DNA from: DASZTV01 sp035547515 | GTDB lineage: Bacteria > Actinomycetota > Actinomycetes > JAFAQI01 | Length of the DNA: 64,000 nt | Direction of reading: 5' to 3' | NCBI GenBank assembly: GCA_035547515.1 | Contig: DASZUS010000086.1 | Coordinates: forward strand, 62,001 to 126,000 | Position numbers and translations under genes: made by a program | Shown: one piece after another, positions 41,820-51,242 of the stretch | Position numbering within the stretch: position 1 is the first letter of the stretch | Layout: each line of letters starts with the position of its first letter | The notes under the pieces: generated by a model | Databases searched by the model: none | What the model was told of the DNA's origin: nothing | The model's input: the letters and a program-made list of their open reading frames with translations, nothing else

Positions 41820-42712
41820 GTCGGCCTCCGGTCCGCGAGCGTGTCGAGCAGCGCAGCCGCGGCCTCGACGTCGAGCAGTCCGGCGGCCAGCGCCCGGCCG
41901 GCGGTCAGCCGCGACATCGCGACATAGGCATCGACAGCCTCCGGAGCCCTAGCGGTCAAGGTCGACAGGTGAGTTGCCACAGTGCCGGCATCACCGCGCG
42001 CCACCGGACCCGTCAAAGCCCGGTCGCCGCTTCGCAACGCGTTGTCGAGCGCGGCGCCGAGCAGCGGACCGAGCATGCGCTGCGGCACCTCGACACCGGC
42101 TGCGCCGAGCAGGTCCGCCGACTGCGTCACCAGCGTGACGAGCTGGTTGGCCGCGAATGCAAGACCCGCGTGGTAGAGCGGCCTCAGCTCCTCCGCGATC
42201 CACGACGGTTCACCGCCCATCTCCAGAACGAGAGTCTCCGCGACCGGGCGCAGCACCTCGTCGCTTGTCACCCCGAAGGCGGCACCGTCGAGGCGCTGGA
42301 GGTCGACCTCAGTCCCGGTGAAGGTCATCACCGGATGCAACGCCAGCGGTAGAGCGCCGGTCTCGGCGAGTGGGTCGAGCAAGCGGATCCCGTGCGCGCC
42401 GCTGGTGTGCACGACGAGGCTGCCGCGGCGTACCGCGCCGGCGCTTGCCAGACCGCCGACGAGCGGTCCCAACGCGTCGTCGGGGACCGCCAGCAGCAGC
42501 AGGTCGGCGACCGAGGCGACTTCGTCCGCCGGGCGGATCCCGGCGCCGGGCAGCAAGGCCTCGGCCCGCCGGCGGCTCGCGTCCGAGACCGCCGCGACCG
42601 CTTCGACGCGATGGCCCGCCCGCGCCAGCGCGGCGCCCAGCACCGCCCCGACCCGACCGGCGCTGACCACGCCGACCGTCAGCCGAGCAGGCCGGTCTGC
42701 TGGTGAGGTCAT
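41816..42712 (-). CDS. Rossmann-like / DUF2520 oxidoreductase-like protein
   Basis: This 298-aa protein starts at ATG 42712. It has an N-terminal NAD(P)-binding motif (LTVGVVSAGRVGAVLGAALARAGH) and a C-terminal all-alpha DUF2520 domain (LRPLYHAGLAFAANQLVTLVTQSADLLGAAG). The overall shape is that of ketopantoate reductase or ProC-like dehydrogenases. Because it heads the panC-panD-coaX run in many actinobacteria, a pantoate-related role has been suggested, but the activity is not known. It is divergent from the methyltransferase gene at 42776. Confidence 0.85.
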   Translation of the reverse strand: MTSPADRPARLTVGVVSAGRVGAVLGAALARAGHRVEAVAAVSDASRRRAEALLPGAGIRPADEVASVADLLLLAVPDDALGPLVGGLASAGAVRRGSLVVHTSGAHGIRLLDPLAETGALPLALHPVMTFTGTEVDLQRLDGAAFGVTSDEVLRPVAETLVLEMGGEPSWIAEELRPLYHAGLAFAANQLVTLVTQSADLLGAAGVEVPQRMLGPLLGAALDNALRSGDRALTGPVARGDAGTVATHLSTLTARAPEAVDAYVAMSRLTAGRALAAGLLDVEAAAALLDTLADRRPT

Positions 42713-42775
42713 CGGAGGCGTTCCAGTCCTGTGAGGGTCCCGGACGGCCAAAGCGTACGCCGTAGCGTTCCGGTG

Positions 42776-43726
42776 ATGTCCGGGATCTGGCGCACCTGGC
42801 GAGAGGCCATGGCCGACGCGCTGTACGGCGACAACGGCTTCTACACGGCGAGCGGCGCGCCAGCCCGCAACTTCCGCACGGCGGCGCACACCGGGCCGGC
42901 GTGGGCCGATGCCATCGCGGCGCTGGCAAACCGGGTCGACCGGGCGCTCGGGCTCCCGGATGACTTCACGGTGGTCGACATCGGTGCCGGTGGTGGCGAG
43001 CTGCTCAGCCGCCTGGCCATGGTGGCGCCCGAGCGATGGTCGCTGCTCGGCGTGGACGTCGCCGGCCGGCCGGGCGACCTCCCGGACCGCGTCAGCTGGC
43101 AGCGGCAGTTCCCGAGCGGGATCCGCGGGGTGCTCGTCGCGGTCGAGCTGCTCGACGTCGTACCGGTGGACGTGGTCGAGCTCGGCCCCGACACTGCACA
43201 GCTCGTCGAGGTGAGCCCCGACGGGACCGAACGTCTCGGGGCGGACGCAACCACCTCGGACCGCGACTGGCTCGCCCGGTGGTGGCCGGTACGGCGCAGA
43301 GGCGAGCGCGGCGAAGTGGGAACGATGCGCGACCAGATGTGGCAGGAGATCACCGCCGGGCTCGATGCCGGGCTGGCGCTCGCTGTGGACTACGCCGCGA
43401 GGCCCGGCGAGCACATCGCCGGCACGCTCGCCGGCTACCGCGACGGCAGGCTCCGCGCGCCGGTCCCCGACGCGACCATGGACCTGACTGCACACGTCCT
43501 GTTCGAGTCGCTGACGCGCGACGGTGACCTGCTTCTCACCCAGCGGGAGGCGCTGCGCCGGCTCGGGCTGGTGACATCGGCGCCGGCATATTCGGCCGAC
43601 CCCGGCCGCTATCTCGCGGACCTCGCGCGGACCTCCGCGGCTGCGGAGCTGCTCGACGCGGATGGGCTGGGCGGGTTCATGTGGCTCATGCGGCACGTCG
43701 GCGTGCCGCAGCTGCTCGCCGGCTAA
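42776..43726 (+). CDS. MidA-like class I SAM-dependent methyltransferase
   Basis: This 316-aa protein has start ATG 42776. An N-terminal segment (WREAMADALYGDNGFYTASGAPARNFRTAAHTGPAWADAI) and the SAM motif FTVVDIGAGGGELLSRL resemble the SAM-dependent methyltransferase/NDUFAF7 (MidA) family. Later blocks are AVELLDVVPVDVVE, LALAVDYAARPGEHIAGTLAGYRDG and LTAHVLFESL. NDUFAF7 methylates an arginine in complex I subunit NDUFS2 (NuoD). An orphan nuoD-like gene is about 4 kb away, but a direct link is only speculative. Confidence 0.75.
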   Translation: MSGIWRTWREAMADALYGDNGFYTASGAPARNFRTAAHTGPAWADAIAALANRVDRALGLPDDFTVVDIGAGGGELLSRLAMVAPERWSLLGVDVAGRPGDLPDRVSWQRQFPSGIRGVLVAVELLDVVPVDVVELGPDTAQLVEVSPDGTERLGADATTSDRDWLARWWPVRRRGERGEVGTMRDQMWQEITAGLDAGLALAVDYAARPGEHIAGTLAGYRDGRLRAPVPDATMDLTAHVLFESLTRDGDLLLTQREALRRLGLVTSAPAYSADPGRYLADLARTSAAAELLDADGLGGFMWLMRHVGVPQLLAG

Positions 43727-43748
43727 CCAACCTCCCTGGTCAGTACAG

Positions 43749-44414
43749 CTAGGTCGCGAGGCCGGCGCGGAACGCCCAGGCGACGGCGGAAGCCCGATCG
43801 CTCACGTCGAGCTTGTTGAAGACGTTGTTCACGTGGGTCTTCACCGTCGCCTCCGTGACGAACAGCTGCGCCGCGATGGCGCGGTTGGACAGGCCCTGTG
43901 CCATGAGCACCACGACCTCGGTCTCCCGCTCGGTGAGCGCACCGCCGGGCGGCGACGATGCCGCAGCCGACGTTGCTGCCACCGGCGAAGGGTCGCCCGA
44001 GGTGACCAGCTCGACGAGGCGCTCCTGCACTGCCGCGTCCAACCTGGTGCGGCCCTCAGCGGCGTCCCGGATCGCCTGCTCGATCTCCTCCGAGCTCGCA
44101 TCCTTCGTCAGGTAGCCGCGCGCACCCGCACGCAGCGCCGACACCACGGAGTCGTCGTCGGCGTACGTCGTGAGTACAACGACCTCGATGTCTGGCAGCT
44201 GCTGCCGCAACCGGCGGGTCGCTTCTACGCCGTCGAGCCGGGGCATGCGCAGGTCGAGAAGTACGACGTCGGGCCGGTGCTGCTGCACGAGCGCGACCGC
44301 CTCCTCGCCATCCGCAGCCACGCCGACGACCTCGACGCCGTCCATCAACCCGAGCATCAAGGTGAGGCCCTCGCGGACCAGGGTCTGGTCGTCGGCCAGC
44401 ACGACGCGAATCAC
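43749..44414 (-). CDS. LuxR/NarL-family response regulator
   Basis: This 221-aa regulator has a receiver domain with D8-D9, phospho-acceptor D54 in VVLLDLRMP and K in YLTKDASS, then a LuxR-type HTH (LTEREVVVLMAQGLSNRAIAAQL-like, TEATVKTHVNNVFNKL). It is paired with the histidine kinase gene upstream by a 4-bp overlap. The divergent ABC-2 exporter genes are the likely targets, as in many such kinase/regulator/exporter sets. Confidence 0.92.
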   Translation of the reverse strand: MIRVVLADDQTLVREGLTLMLGLMDGVEVVGVAADGEEAVALVQQHRPDVVLLDLRMPRLDGVEATRRLRQQLPDIEVVVLTTYADDDSVVSALRAGARGYLTKDASSEEIEQAIRDAAEGRTRLDAAVQERLVELVTSGDPSPVAATSAAASSPPGGALTERETEVVVLMAQGLSNRAIAAQLFVTEATVKTHVNNVFNKLDVSDRASAVAWAFRAGLAT

Positions 44415-45616
44415 GACACGCTCGCGGCAAGCACTGGTAGCTGCACCTCGACCACGTAGCCAGTCTCGCCGGAACCTGCGCTGACCCGGCCGCCCGCGAG
44501 CTCGGCGCGTTCCCGCATGCCGCGCAGCCCGTTGCCACCGATGGCGCCAGCCTGCACACCATGGCCGTTGTCACTGACCCGGAGCACCACCTCGTCGGCG
44601 AGCCACGCAAGCGTCACGTCGACGGCGGTGGCACCGGCGTGCTTGGCAACGTTGGTGAGTGCCTCCTGCGCCGCGCGGAACACTGCGACGCGCGCCTCGG
44701 GGGCAAGCTGGCCGGGCGTCCCGCTCTCGCTGAAGCGGACCGTGAGCCCGCTGTCCCGTTCGAAGTCCGCAACCAGCGCGGGCAGCCGCGCCGGCCCGGG
44801 CAAGGCGTCGTCCCGCAGCGTGCCGACCGCGTCGCGCGCCTCGAGCAGTCCGGTGCGTGCCAACGCGACCGCGCGATCGATCCGCTCCATCACCTCGGCG
44901 TCGACCTCGCGGGACTTCGCGAGCACGCGAGTCGACTCGAGGTGCAACGAAAGGCTCGACAGCGTGTGGGCGAGGACGTCGTGCAACTCGCGAGCGAGTC
45001 TCGCTCGCTCTGCCGCGATCGCGTTGCGCTGCTCGGCCTCACGGCTGTCACGAAGCTCATCGGCCAGCTCTGCATTGCGATAGGAGGCCCGGATGCTGCG
45101 GCGCCGAAATGCCATCGCGAGACCAAGACCTGCGGCGCCGACCGCCTGGCCGAGCCCGCCGATCGGGTCGTACGTTCCGACGTACGCCGTCGACAGGCCA
45201 ACCGCGACAGCGCCGAGCCCGGCCGGCAACAATCCCCGCGGCACGGCGTACCAGTACGTCGAGACGAACACCGCCGTGTAGCCGCAGATGAAGACCTGGC
45301 CGTGCCCGGTGAACACCTGAAGCCCCGCGCCCGCTCCGACGACGAGGCACATGCAGATCACATCGCGCCAGTCACCGCGTCGGCGCGACGTGAAGCTGGT
45401 CGTGCACGCCACGACGACCGCCATCAGGAACACGCTGAGCAGGATGCGACCCGTGGACAGGTTGTCGATACCGGTCAGGGTCTGGACCACGACGACGATC
45501 GCGAGAGCGTTGCGCAGCACCGCGCGCGCCGACGCGGGCCACCGCTGGGTCAACAGCGGATCCATGCCACGCGGCGCACATCCGTCCCGCGGCTCGCAGC
45601 TGGTTCGGTCACTCAT
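44411..45616 (-). CDS. Sensor histidine kinase (HisKA_3 type)
   Basis: This is a 401-aa protein if translation starts at ATG 45616 (ATG 45565 also possible; neither has a clear Shine-Dalgarno). About five to six TM segments occupy residues 30-165, followed by the phospho-acceptor helix RARLARELHDVLAHTLSSLSLHLE and a HATPase domain ending VVLRVSDNGHGVQAG...GNGLRGMRERAEL. It senses a membrane or cell-envelope signal and phosphorylates the overlapping NarL-type regulator. Confidence 0.9.
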   Translation of the reverse strand: MSDRTSCEPRDGCAPRGMDPLLTQRWPASARAVLRNALAIVVVVQTLTGIDNLSTGRILLSVFLMAVVVACTTSFTSRRRGDWRDVICMCLVVGAGAGLQVFTGHGQVFICGYTAVFVSTYWYAVPRGLLPAGLGAVAVGLSTAYVGTYDPIGGLGQAVGAAGLGLAMAFRRRSIRASYRNAELADELRDSREAEQRNAIAAERARLARELHDVLAHTLSSLSLHLESTRVLAKSREVDAEVMERIDRAVALARTGLLEARDAVGTLRDDALPGPARLPALVADFERDSGLTVRFSESGTPGQLAPEARVAVFRAAQEALTNVAKHAGATAVDVTLAWLADEVVLRVSDNGHGVQAGAIGGNGLRGMRERAELAGGRVSAGSGETGYVVEVQLPVLAASVS

Positions 45617-45772
45617 CTCAGGGACGTTACGGCGGTCCCGCGCGGACGCGCATCGGTCCGCGGGTGGAGGCGCAATGTCCACCTCGCGTCCACCTTGCAC
45701 CCGATAAAAATGCCGCGCGAGCCTCGATAACGTCGGCTCGTCAGTCCAGCAAGCGACCGGAAGGCAGCGGGC

Positions 45773-46711
45773 ATGGCAGCGATCGTCGTCGACGATCTCC
45801 GTAAGAGCTACGGCAGAACGCAGGCGGTACGCGGCGTCAGCTTCACCGTGGAAGAAGGCGAGTGTGTCGCGCTGCTGGGGCCAAACGGCGCGGGCAAGAC
45901 GACCACGCTCGAGGTGCTCGAGGGGTACCTGCAGCGCGACGGCGGCCGCGTCGAAGTGCTCGGAACGGACCCACAGCACGGGACCAGACAGTGGCGCGAG
46001 CAGATCGGCATCGTCCTGCAGGGCACGGCGGTCGACCCCTATCTCACGGTCCGCGAGACGCTGAGCCGCACCGCCGAGTTCTACGCGAAGCCCCGGGACG
46101 TGGACGAGGTCATCGGCCTCGTTGGGCTCGAGGAGAAGGCTGACTCGCGCGTGCACAAGCTCTCCGGGGGACAGCAACGCCGTCTCGACGTGGCCTACGG
46201 CATTGTCGGCAATCCGAAGCTGCTGTTCCTCGACGAGCCGACGACCGGCTTCGACCCGTCCGCGCGCCGCGGCGCGTGGGACCTGGTCAACGGCCTGCGC
46301 GGGCTGGGTACGACGATCATGCTGACGACCCACTACATGGACGAAGCGCAGGCGCTCGCCGACAACATCGTGGTGATCGGTGGCGGCAGGGTGGTGGCGC
46401 AGGGGACCCCCGACTCGCTAGGCGGCCGTGACACGGCTGCGCTGCACGTCCGGTTCCGGCTGCCCGACGCCGTCGATCCCGGCAGCCTCCCGGTCCAGGT
46501 CACGGTGGACCAGCACGGGTTCTGCGAGCTCACCACCGAAGACGACGTCAAGGACCTCAACGTGCTGACCGCGTGGTCGCTGAAGCAGCGGGTTCCGCTC
46601 GAGGGACTGGTCGCGACCCGGCCCAGCCTCGAGGACATCTACCTCTCTCTCGTCGGCCGCGAGCTGCTCGACGACGAGGCCGTCCCAGCAACCACCGGAG
46701 CACAGTCATGA
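45773..46711 (+). CDS. ABC-2 type exporter, ATP-binding protein
   Basis: This 312-aa ATPase has Walker A GPNGAGKTTTLEVL, the signature LSGGQQRRLDVAYGIVGNPKLL, Walker B LLFLDEPTTGFDP and a switch His in MLTTHYMDEAQALAD. The C-terminal extension resembles drug or lipid exporters (DrrA/CcmA-like). It is coupled to the permease by an ATGA overlap and divergent from the two-component system, which probably controls it. Confidence 0.92.
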   Translation: MAAIVVDDLRKSYGRTQAVRGVSFTVEEGECVALLGPNGAGKTTTLEVLEGYLQRDGGRVEVLGTDPQHGTRQWREQIGIVLQGTAVDPYLTVRETLSRTAEFYAKPRDVDEVIGLVGLEEKADSRVHKLSGGQQRRLDVAYGIVGNPKLLFLDEPTTGFDPSARRGAWDLVNGLRGLGTTIMLTTHYMDEAQALADNIVVIGGGRVVAQGTPDSLGGRDTAALHVRFRLPDAVDPGSLPVQVTVDQHGFCELTTEDDVKDLNVLTAWSLKQRVPLEGLVATRPSLEDIYLSLVGRELLDDEAVPATTGAQS

Positions 46712-47505
46712 GCGCAGACGCGGCGCTGCTCGGCAGCCAGATCCGCTACGAGCAGAAGAGCTACTGGCGCAATCCCGGCGCGGCGTTCTTCACCTTCGCC
46801 TTCCCGCTGGTCTTCTTCGTCATCCTCGTCAGCCTCGCCGGTGGGCAGGGCGACAAGTCCGACCTCGGCACGTATGTCCACAACGGCCACCGGGTGGCGG
46901 TGAAGCTCGTCCAGTACTACACGCCGAGCATCCTGGCCTACGCCGTCGCGAGCGCGTGCTTCCTCGCGGTCACGATGACGCTGGTCCGGCAGCGCGAGGC
47001 CGGCATCCTCAAGCGGATGCGCGGTACGCCGCTACCGTCGTGGGCCTACCTCGGCGGGGTGATCGGCAGCTCCATCATCGTGGCCGCGCTGCTGTCGCTG
47101 CTGTGCGTGGTCTTCTCGGTCGCGGTCTACGGCGCCTACTTCCCGATGGGACACCTGCTGCCGCTGGTCGCGACGATCGCGTTGGCCGCGGTGGCCTTCT
47201 GCGCGCTGGGCATCGCGGTGTCCTCGCTGATCCCGAACATCGACTCCGGACCGGCGATCGTGAACCTGCCCTACTTCGTCCTGGTGTTCATCTCGGGCAC
47301 GTACTTCCCGATCAGCGGAACCCTCAACAGCATCTCCAAGGACCTCCCGCTGCGGCCGATGATCCTGTCGATGTACAAGGTGTTCGACCCGACCAACACC
47401 GGCAGCCTCTGGGATGGCCGGGACCTGCTGGTGCTCGCCATCTGGGGCGTCGCCAGCACGGTGTTCGCGGTACGGCACTTCAGGTGGACCCCGCGCAAGG
47501 GCTGA
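46708..47505 (+). CDS. ABC-2 type exporter, permease
   Basis: This 265-aa membrane protein has about six TM segments (FFTFAFPLVFFVILVSLAG, ILAYAVASACFLAVTMTLV, IIVAALLSLLCVVFSVAVY, LVATIALAAVAFCALGIAV and others) and the cytosolic element RQREAGILKRMRGTPLPSWAYL typical of ABC-2 permeases. Start ATG 46708 overlaps the ATPase stop. Substrate unknown: a drug, lipid or peptide. The nuoD-like gene follows after 37 bp on the same strand. Confidence 0.9.
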   Translation: MSADAALLGSQIRYEQKSYWRNPGAAFFTFAFPLVFFVILVSLAGGQGDKSDLGTYVHNGHRVAVKLVQYYTPSILAYAVASACFLAVTMTLVRQREAGILKRMRGTPLPSWAYLGGVIGSSIIVAALLSLLCVVFSVAVYGAYFPMGHLLPLVATIALAAVAFCALGIAVSSLIPNIDSGPAIVNLPYFVLVFISGTYFPISGTLNSISKDLPLRPMILSMYKVFDPTNTGSLWDGRDLLVLAIWGVASTVFAVRHFRWTPRKG

Positions 47506-47542
47506 GCCAGACCGCTGGCCACGCGGCCACTACCGTGGCCGC

Positions 47543-48688
47543 GTGGCCGAGCAGCTCACCGTGTCCACCGGCCGGCTCGCAACGGCCGACGCGGTCCTCA
47601 GCCTGCCCGCCCAGCACCCTGCCGCGCATGGCGTCCTGCAGCTCGCCCTCTCCGTCGAAGGAGAGCGAGTGGTCAGCGCGGACCCGGTCATCGGCTACAT
47701 GCATCGCGGCGCGGAGAAGCTGTTCGAGGTCCGCGACTACCGGCAGATCCTGGTGCTCGCCAACCGCCACGACTGGCTGTCAGCATTCGGCAGCGAGCTC
47801 GGTCTGGTCCTCGCGGTCGAGCGGATGCTCGGGATCGAAGTCCCGGAACGCGCGGTCTGGGCGCGGACATTGCTCGGCGAGCTCAACCGGGTCCTCAGCC
47901 ATCTGATGTTCCTCGCGGGCGCAGCACCCGGCATCGAGCCGGGCAGCCTGGGCGCGGCCGCGCTCGCCGCCCGCGAGTCCATCCAGGCGGTCATGGAGCA
48001 GGCCAGCGGCGGCCGGGTCCACTTCATGTACAACCAGGTCGGCGGTCTCAAGGCCGATCTGCCCGACGGCTGGCTTGCCGCAGCACGTCGTGCGGTCAGC
48101 GAGGTGCGCGACCGGTGCGGGTCGCTGTCCGCGCTCGTCTTCGACAACGAGGAGTTTCGCTCTTCGACTCGAGAGGTGGCCACACTCGACGCCGCAGCCG
48201 CAGCGGCGTACGGCGTGACGGGGCCGATCGCCCGGGCAAGCGGCCTCGACATCGACCTGCGCCGCGACGACCCCTACCTCGCCTATGCCGACCTGCCGGC
48301 GTCGGTGATGCGGGTCGTCACCCGCGCGGACGGTGACGCGCTGGCGCGTTACGAGTGCCTGGTCGAGCAGATCGGCGTCTCGCTGGAGATCGGCGAGCAC
48401 TGCCTCGACGTCCTCGAGGCGATGCCGGAGGGGCCGATCTCGGTGCGGCTGCCCAACGTCGTCCGCGCCCCCGAAGGTGAGACCTACGCATGGACCGAGA
48501 ACCCGCTCGGCGCCAATGGCTACTACCTGGTGTCCCGCGGCGAGCGCACCCCCTGGCGGCTGAAGCTGCGTACCGCATCCTTCAACAACGTCCAGGCACT
48601 CGCCGCGGCACTACCGGGTACTCACCTGCGAGACCTCACGACCGCGCTGGCCTCGTTCTTCTACGTCATCGGCGACGTCGACAAGTAG
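47543..48688 (+). CDS. Orphan NuoD-like protein (complex I 49-kDa subunit family)
   Basis: This 381-aa protein starts at GTG 47543. PAQHPAAHGVLQLALSVEGERVVSADPVIGYMHRGAEKL matches the quinone-site N-terminus of NuoD, and VRLPNVVRAPEGETYAWTENPLGANGYYLVSRG and FFYVIGDVDK the C-terminus. No other nuo genes are next to it. Second, stand-alone nuoD copies exist in actinobacteria and may serve partial or alternative complex I or hydrogenase-like assemblies. Residues around the quinone site differ (RGAEKLFEVRDYRQIL versus the usual TGFEK...), so quinone reduction is uncertain. Confidence 0.82.
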   Translation: MAEQLTVSTGRLATADAVLSLPAQHPAAHGVLQLALSVEGERVVSADPVIGYMHRGAEKLFEVRDYRQILVLANRHDWLSAFGSELGLVLAVERMLGIEVPERAVWARTLLGELNRVLSHLMFLAGAAPGIEPGSLGAAALAARESIQAVMEQASGGRVHFMYNQVGGLKADLPDGWLAAARRAVSEVRDRCGSLSALVFDNEEFRSSTREVATLDAAAAAAYGVTGPIARASGLDIDLRRDDPYLAYADLPASVMRVVTRADGDALARYECLVEQIGVSLEIGEHCLDVLEAMPEGPISVRLPNVVRAPEGETYAWTENPLGANGYYLVSRGERTPWRLKLRTASFNNVQALAAALPGTHLRDLTTALASFFYVIGDVDK

Positions 48689-48694
48689 CCGCCG

Positions 48695-49693
48695 CTACGA
48701 CAGCTCCTGAGCGACGAACTGGTCGGCCACCTGCTGCGAGGTGCCCTTGTCGACCACGACCGCCTTGTTCAGCGCGACCAGCGTCGCCTGGTCGAGCTTG
48801 GCGGAGACGGCATTGAGGGCGTTGGCCGCGGCACCCGTGGCGAGCGAGCTCGCGACGAGCGGCACGATGTTGTCCGAGGCCTGCAGGTCCTTGTCGTCGG
48901 TGAGCACCGTCAGGCCGAGCCCTGACAGGTCGCCGTCGGAGGAGAAGACCAGGCCGACCTGCGCCTTGCCGCTCGTGAGCGCCTTGCGGGTCAGCGGGCC
49001 GTCCTCGTCGGTCTGCTGGAAGTGCGCGATCTTCATCCCGTAGGTCTTCTCGAGACCTGGCTCGCAGAACGCCCGCGTCGGGCACTCCGGAGGCCCGGCC
49101 AGCGTCAGCGGGTGTGACTGGGAGTACGCCGCGAGCTGCGACAGCGTCGTGATGTGGTTCGCAGTCGCAAACTTCGTCTGCACCGCGAACGCGTTGCGGT
49201 CGGTGGCCGCCGCCGGGTTGAGCACGGCGAGGGTCGAGGGCAGCTCGGCTTTGAGGTTGGCGATCGTGGTGTTGATGTCGCCCGAGGCCTTGCTCGGCGC
49301 GTTCGGGCCGTTCTTCGCGTCGTTGATGAAGTCGGTCAGGGTCGCGGCGTACTCCGGGATGACCTGGATCTTGCCCTTGGTCACGAGCGGGTAGTAGGCC
49401 TCTCGGCTGGCGAAGGTCTTCTCGCTCGCGTCGTAGCCGCAGCCCTTGAGCACGTCGACGTAGATGTCGGCGAGGGTGATGTTCTCGGCGAAGTTCGACG
49501 CGCCGACGAGCACCTTGCCGCTGCCGCTCGCCCCACCGCAGTACGCCGGCAGGTTCGAGCTCGAGGTCGATCCGGAGTTGACCGCGGCGTTCCCGCCGCT
49601 GCTCGAGGAGCCGCATGCAGCGGCGGTGAACGCGATCGCGATGCCGGCGGCGGCGAGCGTGATCGAGGACGAACGGGTACGACGCAGTGCCAT
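48695..49693 (-). CDS. Glycine betaine/osmoprotectant ABC transporter, substrate-binding lipoprotein
   Basis: This 332-aa lipoprotein starts at ATG 49693. The signal peptide ends in a lipobox (FTAAAC) with the acylated Cys followed by a Ser/Gly linker. The mature part is an OpuAC/ProX-type domain: KVLVGASNFAENITLADIYVDVLKGCGY, REAYYPLVTKGKIQVIPEYAATLTDFIN and KAQVGLVFSSDGDLSGLGLTVLTDDKDLQ. It captures a quaternary-amine osmolyte outside the membrane. Two permease genes follow upstream on the same strand and the ATPase is divergent. Confidence 0.9.
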   Translation of the reverse strand: MALRRTRSSSITLAAAGIAIAFTAAACGSSSSGGNAAVNSGSTSSSNLPAYCGGASGSGKVLVGASNFAENITLADIYVDVLKGCGYDASEKTFASREAYYPLVTKGKIQVIPEYAATLTDFINDAKNGPNAPSKASGDINTTIANLKAELPSTLAVLNPAAATDRNAFAVQTKFATANHITTLSQLAAYSQSHPLTLAGPPECPTRAFCEPGLEKTYGMKIAHFQQTDEDGPLTRKALTSGKAQVGLVFSSDGDLSGLGLTVLTDDKDLQASDNIVPLVASSLATGAAANALNAVSAKLDQATLVALNKAVVVDKGTSQQVADQFVAQELS

Positions 49694-49783
49694 TGCGAAC
49701 CTGCCTTCTGTGTCCCGCGACGGCTTCCGCCTTCGCGCGTGTCTGGCGGGTCGGGCCCGCATTATCGGAAACTCTAGCCAGAG

Positions 49784-50512
49784 CTACGACAAACTCGACT
49801 GACTTGCTCCAAAACGGAGTCTGACCGCGGTCTGGGCCCGCTTGAGCACAGTGTCCAAGGCAATCGCGCTGAGCGCAATCACTAAAACGCCGCCGTACAC
49901 CTCGCCGTAGTACTGCGTCGCGTAGCCCACCGTGATCAGCTGCCCCAGCCCGCCGCTGCCGACGATGGCGGCGATGGTTGCCGTCGCCCAGATCTGCACC
50001 GCGGCGAGGCGGATGCCGGTGGCAACTAGGGGGATCGCCAGAGGCAGCTCGACAGAGCGCATCACCTGCAGCCGCGTCATGCCCATGCCGATCGCCGCTC
50101 GGGTCGTCTCTGCGTCGACTTCGCAGATCCCGGTGTAGGTGTTCGTCAGGATCGGCGGGAGCGCGAAGATCACCAGAGCGATGACCGCCGGCTCGGTGCC
50201 GATGCCGATTGGCCCGATGGCGAGCAGCAGCATCACGCCGATGATCGGGACCGAGCGCGCGCCGTTGGCGACGGTGGTCACGATCAGCCCACCGCGCCGC
50301 CACCGGCTCAGCAACGCGGCAAGCGGGATGCCGATCGCGCAGGTGATAGCGAGCGACAACGCCGAGATCCACAGATGCTGCACGAACAGATGCAGCACAC
50401 CCGCGGTCCCGTTGGTGCCGCCGAGCCAGCTCGACTTCGTGGTGAACCACGTCGTGAACTGATGCCAGGTCGAGTTGTCGACCTGCGCCGGAAGGACCAG
50501 GTCCGGCGTCAT
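49784..50512 (-). CDS. Osmoprotectant ABC transporter permease (OpuC type)
   Basis: This 242-aa membrane protein starts at ATG 50512. The binding-protein-dependent permease loop is AAIGMGMTRLQVMRSVELPLAIPLVATGIRLAAVQ (EAA motif), with about five to six TM segments. Its start overlaps the stop of the second permease gene by 4 bp, so the two form a heteromeric channel. Confidence 0.9.
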   Translation of the reverse strand: MTPDLVLPAQVDNSTWHQFTTWFTTKSSWLGGTNGTAGVLHLFVQHLWISALSLAITCAIGIPLAALLSRWRRGGLIVTTVANGARSVPIIGVMLLLAIGPIGIGTEPAVIALVIFALPPILTNTYTGICEVDAETTRAAIGMGMTRLQVMRSVELPLAIPLVATGIRLAAVQIWATATIAAIVGSGGLGQLITVGYATQYYGEVYGGVLVIALSAIALDTVLKRAQTAVRLRFGASQSSLS

Positions 50513-51195
50513 GCGGCCACCCCGCGCCGCCACGGCGTGATCACCCGCTGCAGGGCCAGCAGCAACCCGTCTGCAACCAGCGCGAGCAGCACCGTCAACA
50601 GGATGTAGGTCGTCATCTCGGTGTGCGACCGGTTCGAGAAGGCTTCGAAGATCTTCGACCCGTAGCCGCCCTGCCCGACGTACCCGCCGATCACGACGAG
50701 CTCGATGGTCGACACCACTGCCAGCCGGATGCCCGCCACGACCGTGGGCAGCGCCATCGGGAGACGTACCCGAATGAGGATCCGCGCATTGGACATGCCC
50801 ATCCCTCGTGCCGCGTCCACGGCTTGGGCGTCGACCTCGTCGAGCCCGGTGAGGATGTTGCGTACGAGGATCACCAGCGAGTACGACGCGAGCGGGATGA
50901 CCACCGTCAGGCTGCTCAGCTCGAAGATCTTGATCATCGCGACGACGAAGGCCAGCGATGGGATCGCGTAGACCGCCGTACAGAGGTTCAGCACCGTCGA
51001 GCGCAGCCACTCACGCTGTCTCGCCAGTGCGGCGACGGGGAGGGCGACGAGCAGCCCGAGCGCGACCGACTCGACCGTCAAGATGACATGGGTCTGGGTG
51101 GCAGAGAGGATGGCGTGGCTGTTCGACGTGATGTAGTGCCAGCTCAACCAGGGATCGCCCTGCTTGTGAAACGTGAAGCCGCGCGGGAGGCGCAT
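50509..51195 (-). CDS. Osmoprotectant ABC transporter permease (OpuC type)
   Basis: This 228-aa permease has the EAA loop AARGMGMSNARILIRVRLPMALPTVVAGIRLAVV and TM segments such as HVILTVESVALGLLVALPVAALA. It heads the minus-strand permease-permease-binding-protein run. It is divergent from the ATPase gene at 51243 across a 47-bp gap that must hold both promoters. Confidence 0.9.
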   Translation of the reverse strand: MRLPRGFTFHKQGDPWLSWHYITSNSHAILSATQTHVILTVESVALGLLVALPVAALARQREWLRSTVLNLCTAVYAIPSLAFVVAMIKIFELSSLTVVIPLASYSLVILVRNILTGLDEVDAQAVDAARGMGMSNARILIRVRLPMALPTVVAGIRLAVVSTIELVVIGGYVGQGGYGSKIFEAFSNRSHTEMTTYILLTVLLALVADGLLLALQRVITPWRRGVAA

Positions 51196-51242
51196 CGGTG
51201 AAACGTAGCGCCCCTGACGAGTCGCGCGTTCCGGGTGAAGCG

